Assembly: GCA_932521025.1 (NCBI GenBank)
Contig: OW051473.1
Span: forward strand, 8,184,001-8,248,000
Direction: 5' to 3'
Length of the DNA stretch: 64,000 nucleotides
DNA from: Oscheius onirici
Taxonomy: Eukaryota > Nematoda > Chromadorea > Rhabditida > Rhabditidae
Part shown: in pieces, positions 48,001 to 60,191 of the stretch
Position numbering within the stretch: the stretch's first letter is position 1
How the letters are laid out: each line of letters starts with the position of its first letter
The notes under the pieces: model-generated
Told to the model about the DNA's origin: nothing
Databases searched by the model: none
Seen by the model: only the letters and a program-made list of their open reading frames with translations
Translations under genes and position numbers: made by a program

Positions 48001-49524
48001 CTGACTTATTTGGACGGAAGCGCGGCTGGCATTAATAACTATGACTCAATGAGGGAACAAAGCAATATATGCCGTTGGAAGAAGGTTGATGTGGTTTGAA
48101 TGTGGCGGTGACGGAGAGAGACAAGACAGTGCGTTCCTCACATGGCGTGAGAACACTTCGATAGTTGAGGCGAAAAGCCCATTGCTCGAGGGAGACACTG
48201 AGCGAGGAAAGGGACCATAAAAGAAAAGAGGAGACGCCTCATTGTGGTACTGCTTTGTTAATAGAGAGAGGAGTCGGCAATGAGGGAGGGATAGCGCGGT
48301 ATGGAACAGGCAGTCCAGCTGTTCCAATATCAGCAGTTCCTCAATAGCTCTCTCTCGCTTTCAAATAATTCGATCAAATCGTGGCCATGCGAGCTGTCAG
48401 GAATTCCGTTTTTTCTTCAACTCTTGGAGGCCGGTACTGTACTATGATACAGATCCTCCTCCGGCGTAACCTGATTCATCCAAATTTTGGGGGTGAAGAC
48501 TGTAGGACCTTTTGACTCCGGCCAAAAAGCCTGTCGCTGACGCGACGATGACTCTACCACGCCAGCGACTCACAATGCGGAGCGAATTCCGCCTTCTCCA
48601 AAAAGAGAAAGAGGGAAGAACGACTACCTCATAGATAGGGATGATTTACTTGTGCTCATGTCAGCTTCAAGCGTGTTTTTAATAAACTATTTGGGCGATT
48701 GGCGGGCCAAGCTTAAACCAGAGTATGCTCTGGTTTAGCTCACTTACGTCTGAAGCCATAGGACGTATGCCGATTTGTAGCTTGTACGTCTCAAACAGTT
48801 TAGGACGTATAACATTGTTTAACTGTCTAAATTTTAGTAGCATTTCGTCTATCTGAGTTAAGCATCAAAAAACTTCTTCTCGTTATATAAGTTCGGTGTT
48901 CGAAGCATTAAAAAATCTGGCCGATCACAGGCTCTGCTGTGACAGAGCGTTACATTACCGCAATCCCAATGAAAACCAACTGTATGGATGAAGACGTGCT
49001 AGGAGGAACTAGTTCTGAGGCGATTATGTGGTCAGTGTCACTGTATCCCTCCAGCATAACTCACTATTTGCTCCCTAGTGATTCAGCTGAGCAGGCCAAA
49101 TATCCTCACGACCCCCCGCGTTCTCTCTTCCCCTCTTCGGAAAGATACACCAGGTGTCACAACAGTCACAACTTTATCGGAACGTATCAGTAGACCACGT
49201 CTGAACCAGTGAACAATACTCAGGATTTGAAGATCAATTGTGGAAGAGAAAGTTGGGTATTATGAAACTTTGGGAAAATCTAAGTGACAACCATTTAAAG
49301 GGCAAACCACGTATCTCTTGACACTTTACACATGAACTAGAAACATTTAGCCAGGGAATGGTGTCTAACCTTGGGGATATGTTAACAGAGACACATAGAA
49401 GTCTGAATGAACCCAAAAGGGGTCACAGAAACCTATGGATCAGGACGAGATTTAGTGTTTGATTGAGCTAACCGTACAAAAATTAAAGACAAAAGCGAGA
49501 ATTGTAACAGAGGGGGGAGGGGAG
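45039..49524. other. 4.5-kb gene-poor region
   Basis: I find no joinable gene. It has purine-rich GAGAGA tracts near 46630-46800 and 48100-48330 and a hairpin cluster at 48711-48810. A minus-strand ORF at 46175-46420 has charged helical wording (ELFRNFERLSLLEKRERQQ) but no ATG or splice support; it could be an isolated exon. Confidence 0.4.
48711..48810. repeat. Cluster of three short inverted repeats
   Basis: Hairpin 1 (48714-48737): TAAACCAGAG/CTCTGGTTTA with a 4-nt loop, extended by GC after a bulge. Hairpin 2: TACGTC (48745-48750) with GACGTA (48762-48767). Hairpin 3: TACGTC (48785-48790) with GACGTA (48804-48809). Units 2 and 3 are a direct repeat of each other. Confidence 0.75.
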
Positions 49525-51361
49525 TTAATGCTGAACCTTAAGAGTAAAGCCGCAAGTGTTGGGGAGGGGACGGACGTAGTCTCCGTGACGAACATATCCA
49601 TCGGGAACAGAACACTCGTTTTTGTAGTTGTTCTCCCGAGCATATCCGCGACCAGAGTAGTCCTTGTTATAACCGTTCTTCTGACCAGCAGAGGTTCCTA
49701 AACTCTAAGCTTAAAACAGACTTTTGAAACAAATTACCTTTATAGTTTTTGTAGTTCCGAGTACCGTTTTCGCCATTGTAAGTCTTTCTGGGAGCCCGAG
49801 TTTCGTTCTCATCGGTGTTGTACTGACGAGGAGCGCGAGTTCCGTTCTCAGAGTTGTTAGTCTTTCTGGGAGCATGAGTGACGTTGGTCTTCTTCGGAGC
49901 GCTGTTTTCGCCTGTTCCGTTCTCACGATTATCACGAGGAGGGCGACGCTGTCCGTTGTTATGGTTGCCACCGCGAGGAGCACCATTGGAACGAGGAGCT
50001 GAAGAATAACCAATAGCAAAAATTATAAATAGGACAAACCTCGAGGCTTCTTCTCACCTTCCGGCTTCGGCTTGGATTCGACAGTCTTGGTTTCCTTGTC
50101 GGCACTCTCAGAAGTAGCCTCACCATTCTCGCTTCCTTTTTTCGGACGACTCTGGCGAATACGACGCTTCTAAATTTGAGTATTTTAAAAAAAAACAATC
50201 AAAAAATAAATACCGGTTTTTGAGCCTCGTCCTTCTTCTCTGTATCCACAACTTCCTGCTTCTTCTCAGCTACAGCCGGCTTTTCAGCCGGAACTTCGCT
50301 CGACTTCAAGGGAGGAGAAGGAGGGGTTGACTGACGGCTAGAGTCCGAGAAGTACCCAAAGGTGATTTTGTCGGTTCCATTCTTCACAGGTTGAGGTGTG
50401 GGATCAGATGGGATGTCATTCATCTCCACAGGTGTATTACTCGGAGCTGGTGCCTTCAAGTCGGGTTCGGCAGGAGAAGAAGAAACGGAGCTCTCAACAA
50501 CGTCCTCATGAGGTTCTTGTTCGACAGGGTTCCGAGCAGATTCCGCAATGAGCTGGTGGACCTTTACAGCAAGGACCTGGAGAAGATGACAGGCCTGGGC
50601 ACCGTTAAACTTGTCCCATAGTTGGAAAGACGACTTTTGGTTCAGAATGGCGCTGATCTCGGCCCTGTTGTGCTCGAAAGTGGCGAAGACAGACTTGGAA
50701 GGAGACATTTCAGGAAGAAAGAAGGTAGCAATCATATTCAAATCCAGTCTATCTTGTGCGGAGAACTACAATTGATTGTTAAACAGACAATTATAGAAAA
50801 ATTTACCGAGCTAACAAGCGGACTCTCCTCAGCAGCTGATACATATCGACACAAAACGTATTGAGCGGTTAAGGCATCAAGAGCTGAGCCGGAGCTAAGT
50901 TGTTCCTTCTCCTGATGGGCTGTCTGGTTGCGCTGTTTGTTCTTCTTGTTAAACTCCCTCTGCTTCTCCATGACCTTCTTTTGAACCGTCTGGACGACCT
51001 CTTTTTTAAAATCAAAAATAAAATACTCACGGTGACGAATCCGAGTTGGTTCTTAACATCAGGGAGGCAGAGACGAGCCTTTTCCTTGTCTTCGGTCAGC
51101 TTCTTTCCGTGTTTGGCATCCTCATCAAACTTTTGGAGCTTTTCCTAGAAAACAAACGTAAGAAATGTAGATCAAATCTGCTACGGCACGAGCCTCCAGA
51201 TACTTCTTCTTATTGTCCAGGGCAGCGATGATGGAAAAGAAGGGGGCGACGAGGACGTCAGGTTCAGGAACCGGCGATGTGGATCCATCCTTCTCCAGGG
51301 ATCCTTGCTTCTCCATCGACGGAGCAGGGGCGGCAGAGGCAGCGGCAACTGGGGCCTTCAT
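49525..51361 (-). CDS. Caprin-like RNA-granule protein
   Basis: Seven exons sum to 1599 nt (532 aa): 51361-51185, 51144-51031, 50998-50807, 50765-50214, 50169-50040, 49998-49738 and 49697-49525. Residues 40-165 contain the helical caprin homology (DNKKKYLEARA, KLTEDKEKARLCLPDVKNQL, VVQTVQKKVMEKQREFNKKN). A low-complexity middle follows, with KITFGYFSDSS near 50349-50369. Then come basic stretches and a C-terminus of Arg/Asn/Gly repeats (ENGTRAPR, about three copies) ending in Tyr/Gly/Arg-rich sequence. Caprins bind mRNA and G3BP and work in stress or neuronal RNA granules in the cytoplasm. Identification rests on the helical region plus domain order. A TTTGCAG acceptor precedes the ATG. Confidence 0.75.
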
Positions 51362-53611
51362 AACTACTGCAAATTACCGGCTTGATGTTAATCACGGGAC
51401 TGGTGAGAAAGAGCAAGTTGCCTAGGAAAGGAAATTGAGAGTGGGAGGATTTCTGAACAGTGGGTGACAAAACAAGTAGAGCTTTTCGTGTTAAGAATGG
51501 TCGGAAAACTTGTGAGGGCCCAGATTTCTAAGAAATGACTACTTTTCGATTAGCAAATTCGAAAACGCACTTATATATTTTCGCTTTCCATTGTCTCTAT
51601 GGAACCGATTTTGCCGTAACTAGGAAGCTCGAATGTTAAGAACCTAAGGAAAATCGAAAACGTTTCGAAAAATGAGAGCAGTGACTGGCTTACATGACTG
51701 CGTATAGAACCATCTACGCTATTTTCATATGGCCATCTCGTGTCGAAACCCGAGTCTAGCGTTAACAGGTGCTCACGTTGGAAAAAATGGTGGAAACATA
51801 GATGGAAAGTGTTTTACTGAAATAGAATTCTTTGAAATCAACTTAGAATACAGAGATTACTTTCAGGAGACTCGGAAGAATATACAGAATCGAATGATGT
51901 AGGTCTCACAGAGCTTAAAATTGGTTAAAATTTTATGCATACGGACTATCTGAGCTGCACATCTTATCAGGAAAATGTTGCACCTTCTACATGCTTCACG
52001 CCTTTTTCTTAACTAGAAGTCAAGAAGATGAACCGGTAGGTTTTCCTATTATTATAAACCTACATACAAATATATTCGAAAAATGCAGTCTTGGGTACGT
52101 GTCTAAAACAAAAGTTTGTAGTACGAAGTCAAAGCCACAAAATCTTGATGTCAAAATCACACGTCTCAAAAGCAAACACAGTAGCGGAAAAAGTAGTTTG
52201 TAGAAAACGGCTCAAAGTTGTTTGAGTCCGTTCGGTCAGCATTCATTTGCTCAGCCGGAGCACTGTCCTCTAGTGCGTGGTCTCTCTATCAAATCTCATC
52301 ATTTCTTTTGTGTTTTCGTTTCTTTTTCGTATTGCTTAACACGCACATTTTCAACAATGTAGGCACCGGGGAGTTGAAAACACGGATGTATAGACTCCTC
52401 GCCGTTAGTCACTTCTCTTAAAAATGAAAAGGAAACGTTATGCGTAATATGATTGAGATTGTTTTTCCATATAGACTCATAACATATTCTCGGCTCTGCA
52501 TATCCTTAGGCCATTTTCACTACTCGCTCCACGTACACGTTGCCATGTGAGACACATAGCCTTTTGAAATCCTCCATGCGGCTTCATTGTTCTCCCAGCT
52601 GCTCAAAGTATATGACGCTATAGTGCGCGATACGAGTTTCCCTTCCCCTAGTTCAATGATTCTAGTAATTCCTCTCTCGCGCGATTTTTTGGGCTTGGCC
52701 GGAATTGGAGCGTATCGCAAACATTCTCTCTGGAATCAGAGCACCCAGGCCGCTTCATCAAACTGATTCCGATTGGCAATATGTGCCTTGGAGCGTCCAC
52801 TCCCCTCCAGGGCTACAATTATGCGGTTTTTGCTGACAGACCTGCCACTGACGATTTTCATAATTCCCGTTAACGGCTCTTTTTTGGTGACCTGTTAACC
52901 AATTTGCTCATAGTCGAAGCCTCTTAATATGGGGGTCATTAGCAAAGGGACCACACCATTTAGAGCTAAATCGATAGGCGAGTGGGAGGTTCGCTGTCTT
53001 TCTCCCTCACGTCAATCCTGACGTCATCAAGCCTCTGATTATTCAGACTGACTTTCAACCCCTAGCCGCGTCGTATATCTTTTTTTCGAGTCCAAGATGT
53101 CGTATATCCAAAATTGTCTTTAAAAAACGAGGAACTAGGGCTTCAAGCTCTCAAACATCAAGATTTCTATGAAATTTCTAAATCAGGCTTAATTTAAAAT
53201 CGAGTTTGCAGCTGTTTCTCTTTTTTTCATGGAATAGTCGCGAGAAGTGGCGGGAAATACACCGAACTTGACAGGTTTTTCTTTGTGATGGCTTCGCAAT
53301 TTCGTATTTCCCACACTACTTTCTTACAATATAGGGTACACTGAGAAATGTACAAACAAATGTTACATTTTCACAATTTCGGCAATTCTCTGCGCATTTA
53401 CTTTTAGCCCTCTATTTTCAACATACGATAAGAAAAATGTGATCTTTTCAAGTTTTCAACTTAATCTAGTTCCTGAAAAGTGAACACGATAGTTGTGAGA
53501 GAGCCTCGATGTCTTTTTTCGGCAAACAAACACGTCATCACTTTGTGCTCAGGCTCTTTCTCTCCCTCCTTCATCCAGTCTCCTTTTCAATAAACTGGCC
53601 TTCAGGCCAAA
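51362..53611. other. Intergenic, divergent promoters of caprin-like gene and rund-1
   Basis: No supported gene. AT-rich with scattered short open frames. A TTCAG acceptor lies 6 nt before the rund-1 ATG. Confidence 0.5.
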
Positions 53612-56038
53612 ATGATGACAGAAGCAGCAGAGGGAGACTGCTTCGCCGACTTGGTGAGACAGAGCAGAGCAGAATATGAAGATGGTGAGTGTGTCCATCT
53701 TATTTCTCGGATGATCCTCTTCAGACAACGAGACGACGTCGGATACTGAATGGCGCTCTGCCAGATTATCGTCCAGCGACTCGACTTCTATGAGGTATTT
53801 TGATGTTTTGTCTTTGTTAAATGGTCTTTTCAGTTTAAATGATGCAATACGGGTACAACAACTTGAAGAAGAGCAAGAGAGGCTGAACAATTCCCTGTTC
53901 TCCCTCAGCTCTCATTTTGCCCAAGTACAATTTCGGTTAAAACAAATCGCCGAGGCTAATGGAGAAACTAAAGAGGTAAGAAAATTGTGTATGTTTTCAA
54001 ACAAAAAAAATTCAGTCCCTGCTCAAAGATCTACAGGATTTCGCCTTCAAAGGCGTTGCCGATATGGAGGAGCTTCAGAGATTACGGAAGGAAAGCACAG
54101 ACGGCGAAATTTTGGAAAAACAAAAAGAAAGGTATGATTTCTGCCTTTTTTCCTTTATGAATGATCTTTTTTTTCAGGCAAACTGAACTTTTGAAAAGGC
54201 TCAGAGAACAGTTGGAAGATCTTGAAAAGATCGCCTATGAGAAAGGAGAAGGTGACCTTCCCAGTACTGTGATTCTCCAAAAACAGGCAGGGAAAATTTG
54301 AAAATTGTAATAGAAAAAACTTTCAGAAAGCTGTCCTAGACAAGTTGCACGAGAAAATACAGCTGAATCTTGACATTGACAACATGTCACAGCAAGATCT
54401 AAACAAGGAAGTTGAAGACGCTATCCAGCTGGTATTTTTCATTCTTTCTTCTTAGGATTTTCTCCCCCGGTGACGGTAACCTTCTAACCTTGCTCGTTTT
54501 GCAGTTGGTTAACCCGTTCAAAGAAAAAGAGCAACTCGTGGAGCAGCTACAAACCCAAATTGTCGACTTGGAACGGTTTGTGAGCTATCTCCAAGCGGAA
54601 AACAGCGGAATTTCGTCGGAAGGATCAACTCCAGTTAAGGTAGTACAAACATTTCTTTTATTAACCATATTTTTACAAATATTGTCACTTAAAATTTGCC
54701 TTTCAGGCCCTAAGTTCAACACACTTCAACAACCCCAAGTCAAAAACCAATGGCTCCATCTTCGGTCTTGTTGGAATGACTTCAACAAAATTCCAAAAGA
54801 ATCAGTTGAAACAAACTACAAAGGGAAACCATTATGGGTAGGTCGGTTTGAAATAAGTTTACTTTTTGAGTTCAGAGACGAGAGGGCGCATTTACAACTA
54901 GCCATAGACGCTTCTCTGCAAGTGCTGGAGAAATACACGCTGTTGAACATTGAAGAGCAAAACGAGGAAGACGACGATGACAAAGAAGTGGAAGTCATGA
55001 ATGATGTAAGTTCAAGCCTTAGTTGTTTTCTACAAGAATTTAATGGTTTAGAAAACGGGGCGAATCAATGAATCTAGCAGTCCAAGAATTAGGTTGGCAT
55101 TAGTTCAACGAGGTCTCCTTTTTGATCCATGTAGTGGATAGAAGGTTGTGGGAAACGTTCTGACTTGTTTAACCTTGACAAACGGGTATCAGAGACTGCA
55201 GAAACTTGAACAGTCTTGGTAACGTAAAAATACTGTTCATTATTTTCTGAAACTCGTTGTATCCTAAGCTGAGACGTGTTCACCCCTCTTACGCTAGCTT
55301 TTCAGGAAGTTTTTGATCGTTCCGAAGAAGAAATTGTCTCTGTCGTGCGAAAACAGCTCTGTCCAGCATTGAAAGCCCTCTTAGAACACGGTATGATGTC
55401 CGAAACTGCCGTTCCAGTCACAATACCTGGGTTGGGTTGTTTTCTGAGGAAGCCAACGCATCCAGGTACGAAGCAAACCTTTTTCATTATATTTTCATGC
55501 TCAGCAAACAAACCAAGGCGTCTTGAACATATCTGGGATGTTGTTCTCTACTTCTACGAGACTAAACAAGGAAAAGAGTTGAGCGAAGCTCCCGTCCGAA
55601 GACTTAGCCAGTCGTTCAAGTTGGAAAATGTTGCTGGGAGATCGGTCACCTCGATACAGGTAATCATTTTGTATATTCTTGGTAAACTTTTGGTTGAGGT
55701 GTTACTCACAACGATCGAAAACATAGTATCCAGTCATTGCCGTCTCCGGCGCTCAAAAGATGCTCAATGGAAGGCTTTTGTCTCGGCGGCCCTCAATGAG
55801 AAGAAACTACCAGCATGGACAAGGATAATCTTCCGCACCCGCCATGTAGTCGAATCTTGCTACAATAGTTGGAGCTACGTTGCGAGAACTGGTAAAAATC
55901 GGTTTCTAACGCTTTTAATGTCCTTGTTCAGGCTGTGAAGAACTGTACGAACTTTTGGAAGGATTACACAAGTACAATGTGGAAATGCCTGTTGATCTGG
56001 CTCTCCGACCTTTCCAACAAATGAAGGACGCTTTTTAG
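53612..56038 (+). CDS. rund-1: RUN domain-containing protein 1 (RUNDC1/RUND-1)
   Basis: Thirteen exons sum to 541 aa: 53612-53684, 53725-53794, 53834-53975, 54016-54131, 54178-54286, 54327-54431, 54505-54639, 54707-54837, 54876-55005, 55306-55465, 55505-55659, 55699-55891 and 55932-56038. The N-terminal half is coiled coil (VQQLEEEQERLNNSLFSLS, LRKESTDGEILEKQKE, KEKEQLVEQLQTQIVDLERF). The C-terminal half is the RUN domain (QLCPALKALLEHGM, EHIWDVVLYFYETKQG, AFVSAALNEKKLPAW, KYNVEMPVDLALRPFQQMKD). In C. elegans, RUND-1 works with RAB-2 and CCCP-1 in dense-core vesicle maturation; I infer the same role. Intron 5 (54287-54326) is GC-AG. The RUN-proximal intron 55006-55305 is the longest. Confidence 0.88.
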
Positions 56039-56438
56039 CATTTGTAGATGTTCTATTTCTCAGTTTTCTAGTCCCCAATTTCCCCCGTTTAGTCATACAA
56101 ATCAGGTGTCTAGTCATTCACACTATCTCCTTTCAATGGGTATCTTTCTGGTCTGTCCTTCTTCTTACATATATATGCCAACGGTTGTCTGTGGGTTCTG
56201 GGATCTTTTTCGTTGTGATATTGAGAATGCAAAAAAAAATAAAGTATATGTATACCCCATTAAGTCTTCCGTTTGATGGGGTTATGCTTGACGTTTAACA
56301 GTGTTAACCGCAAACACCGGTTCAAATATTCTTGTTGTTATAACTGGTCAATCTTGTTTTCTTCCTATTTTCTTAAAATTATTTTTTGCAGATAGTGTTT
56401 TTCATTCGTGTAACTCGAACTTGTTATCCTGATTCATC

Positions 56439-59400
56439 ATGGATATTGTATGACTCTTTTAAAATCTTTCAAATTATTTCTCAGAACCGCTGTCGATTCG
56501 AAGAATTCATCGTTGCCGGAAAAAATATTGTCGTGTTCCCTGACTTGATCAAGCGGGTTGGAAAAGCGTTGGACGAGGAGAAACGTTACGGCAACATGCG
56601 CAAAACTCCCAATTTGACAAGAACAGAAGTCCGATCGTTGAAAAGGTAAGTTGTTCTTTATTGTGTTAATTCCCTTTTTAGGAGACGGGAAGAAAAAATC
56701 GATACCTTCAATAGACGTCTTAGCTTCTTCACGCCAGAACAAGGTTCAAGTAGAAGCCGTCAATATGACGACATCGATGACCAGCATGAGCGTGGTGAAC
56801 GCGCGCTGACAAGAACCGAGAAAGAGGTATTGAAAAAGTAAGTTGTATTTTAACTTGATTCAAAGCACTTGGAGACAGAAAAAAACATATTGTAAGAGAA
56901 ATTATCGATTAACAGATCGATAATTCCAATTAGGCGGAATCTCTTTAAAGGATTTTCGTAAAGAGAAATCAATCTCTCTGTTCGTTGAAATATGGCAATT
57001 TTTAGGGTTAAACGAAAGCTGGAAGAAAGAAGAGGCCTACCTGCTCTTGCACCTCAACGGATGACCCGTGAGTCGAGTGAAGAATGGGAAAGGAATATTC
57101 GTCTTCCACCAGAACGAACCTCGGCTTTGTAAGTTCTAACCAGCCGTCAAGTAGTAAAGAAAGATTCTTCTTTTTCACAATAGAGACAGTACACAAGTTA
57201 ATCAAAATCGTTGAACTAAAAAACTTTATTTAGACCTCAAAATCATCGACGCGAAGAAAGGACTCAAGAATTACGACGCCCGTATGATGTTGCAGTTCAG
57301 CTGAGGACCCGCGAGTCGCGCGAAAAAGCGGAAAGAATTGCTCGTCCTGCAGCAGAACAAACCTCGGTATTGTAAGTTTTAAAACCTTTTATTCTCAATA
57401 GAGACAGTACACCAGCTTATCAAAATTAGTGAACTAAACTTATTTTATTTAGACCACAAACTCATGGATCCCTAAGACCAACATTGCCCTTCGTTCATAA
57501 AATTGCCACGTCATCTGTTGAACTGACTGTTCAAGATCCGGAAAACAACAATCAAGCTGAGATGATTTTCAAAGACAACCCATTTTCTCGTGCTAAGCCT
57601 AGCAGTTCTAGAAAAGATGCCGACTTGTCAAACAGGTAGCTTTTTGGTTATTCTTTGGGGGCAATAATGCGTTTTCTCGAAAATTCTATTGTTTGAAGGA
57701 ATCTTACGCTATAAAGTCTTTAGTATGTCCTAAACGGGTACTTTAACGGTCTGATTTTTCCTAGCAACTGCATAAAGACGTGCGCGCAGTTGAAAGTTTT
57801 GTGCAAATTTCAACCTTCCAGACATTTAAACATCTGTGAGAAATTAGTCATACGCAGGTCCGGAAGAAATCGATAATATGTAATGGATCAAAACGTCGTT
57901 TGACATAAACACAAACGTTCATCCTCTTCTTATCGTTTTCTTCCTATTGATCCATGTATTTGTCGACTTAAAATAAATTTGCTGTTTTCAGGACTCGAAG
58001 ACTCGACCTTGACGACGTTTCTGAGATCAGCACTCCGTCTGTTCAAACGGCAAATCAGATGACAGACAGTCAGCTGGCCCCGATGATTTTTGACAGAGAA
58101 CCAAAAGATGAGCCTTTGGATTCTGAAGACGGTAGCCGAACGCCGACATACTCGCCAACGTTGCGGAACTTTCCTTCACAGCCCTCTCACCTTTTTCCCG
58201 GACATTCATATTCGGGAGGTGTTCCTGCTTATGTTCCTCTCGTCGACCTCACGTCGGATAATGAAAAGGAATCCGACGCGGACATTTTGCTGGTTTACGA
58301 CGCCATAGAAGGAAGGCCGGACAAAAATTGGACAACTTTTACTCCGGAAGAGATCAAAACTATTAGAGTCAAAACCGAGCCGCCGTCGTCTGTGAAGAGA
58401 ACTCCACAAGGAGAGATCATCCAGGAGTCTTACGAGGAAAGAGCGTCAGGTATTGAACCGAGCAGACCGAGGTCAGTGGAGACAAGCCAAAGGGGCAAGC
58501 CAAAGTCGGTGGGGAGAACCAGAAGTGCTGTCGATTCTGATGAGGATTACGAAGAACCGGTTCCTAAGAGAAAGAAGAAGAAGCGGACTCAGGGAGAAAC
58601 TCAGTCTGCCAGCCCTGAGCCGACGTCAACTGTTCGAGGATTCCAAACTCGACATCGGGCCCAAAAGGAAAAAGAGGCAGCAGAAAAAAAGAAAAAGGAG
58701 GAAGCCTATCGAGCTCATCTGGAGCGAGTGAAAGCGAAGAAGGAGGCCGATCAAAGTGAGTTATCCTTTTCTGTCCGCTTTTGGTTGTTTCCGTCTATCA
58801 TTGGAAACAATTATTATTTTTCAGAGAAAAAAGCCTTCTTGCTGAATAGCTGCACAGTACTGAAAGAGACAATGTTGAACCTGTATGGTCCTGAATATCG
58901 CGAGATCGTCGAAGCCATCGATTTCAGCAAATGGACCTTGTCTTCGCCTACCGTCAGAAAACATATTATTTATTTTCAAAATTGATTTTAGAGCAGACGC
59001 TGTTATAAATGCGCTGGCAGATGGTTCAAGGTGGTACGGTATTGGGAAGAACACGAGGAAGAAGCAGACTGGAAGCCGGCATTGGCCTGCTACTCGTTCC
59101 CGTGTAACAACGTAGTCATCAAGGACTTTAAAGTAGCCCCTGTTGGATCACAGTTTGGAGCTCCCACAAAAAGAGTGAGTTACATATAAACTGTCTTTTG
59201 AACAAAAGCTTTGGATGAATGTTTGAACGTGTTCTAGCAGAACTGCAGTCATAAAGCAGCTAGTAAGAATGAAAATTCCAAATAGAATATAAATTACTTT
59301 TTCAGGCCATCCAGTACGGGCTGGACGACTTCTGGAACTACGGGGAAGAGAACACAGTCACTAATCGCCAGAATCAAATCTTCCTTCTGGACTAGTGGGT

Positions 59401-59850
59401 TTCATCTCAATCCGTTTTCATTCTAATCTTTCCAGTCGCACTGATCTCGGCCAATGGCGAAGTGGTCCTTTCAAGAAGCTTGTCGAAGATGCTAGAGGAT
59501 ACACGCCGATTGTTGGACAGACCGAGCTGGTCCGAATTATAGGATTCCCTATCACCTTGAACTACTGGAGACGGCCAAAGATGTATAAGGACGCGGTTCA
59601 GTATGCCGACGACGGTCGCAAGGTCTCCAAGAAGATCATCTTGAACGGAAGAACTGCTGAAGAGCTACGAAAACTGGCCGAGCCGCCAGAGGGCTGGGAA
59701 AAGTGGGTCATCCCAGGATTCAATCTCTCCAATGGACAGGTCACGAAGACAGACAAAACATTCTATTTCAATACCAAACCCCCGAAAAAGCTCCCAATCC
59801 TCCGTTTGTACCCAGTCTCAGACCTGCCTTGCTGTTCTAAAAATTGTTAG
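56439..59850 (+). CDS. Large, probably nuclear protein with SUMO-type motifs, unidentified
   Basis: Eleven exons sum to 2307 nt (768 aa): 56439-56447, 56485-56645, 56682-56837, 57006-57128, 57234-57371, 57453-57635, 57992-58755, 58825-58939, 59021-59174, 59306-59394 and 59436-59850. The first coding exon is only MDI. The N-terminus has basic helical repeats (LTRTEVRSLKRR, LTRTEKEVLKK) and a duplicated exon. The middle has VPLVDLTSDNEKESD, a SUMO-interaction-type motif, and IRVKTEPP, a SUMO-acceptor-type site. Then come a PKRKKKKR nuclear signal and a charged helix (EKEAAEKKKKEEAYRAHLER). The C-terminal third is a compact domain (WFKVVRYWEEHEEEADW, LVRIIGFPITLNYWRRP, PPEGWEKWVIPGFN). The family is unknown; a chromatin role is a guess. 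Confidence 0.75.
57006..57452 (+). repeat. Tandem exon-intron duplication inside the nuclear protein gene
   Basis: Exon 57006-57128 plus intron 57129-57233 resembles exon 57234-57371 plus intron 57372-57452. Protein copies are MTRESSEEWERNIRLPPERT and RTRESREKAERIARPAAEQT, each ending in L before the same phase. Both introns contain GAGACAGTACAC and ATCAAAAT. Confidence 0.85.
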
Positions 59851-60191
59851 CTGCCATATCATTGACCAGTGATCTACACACATGAGTCTTGCCTTACACA
59901 TACATATCCCTTGGTATACTTTTCTCATTAGTCTTAGTTATTACATCTTGTCCATACTAGATATGTTAAACAATTAGTGCAATAAAGTCTGAAAAGACCA
60001 GAATTTCATTGCTCCCCGGAGGGTAACACTTACCAATAGTAATCCGTGTCGCTGGATCATGTGCGGAGTGTGGGAAATGTGAAAAAATATTAAAAAAGAA
60101 AAATGATCGTCAAACATTGCGAAGTATCGATGTTGAGAAAGGATTCTTGTCAAAGTATACAAAATGTATAGAAACTGTATTCATTAGTCGA
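59851..60191. other. Intergenic, convergent 3' ends
   Basis: It lies between the nuclear protein stop (59850) and the lipocalin stop (60192). It contains AATAAA near 59981 and no gene. Confidence 0.5.

Noticed and set aside
48714..48737. microRNA precursor
   Set aside because: The 10-bp stem with a 4-nt loop is far too short for a Dicer substrate.
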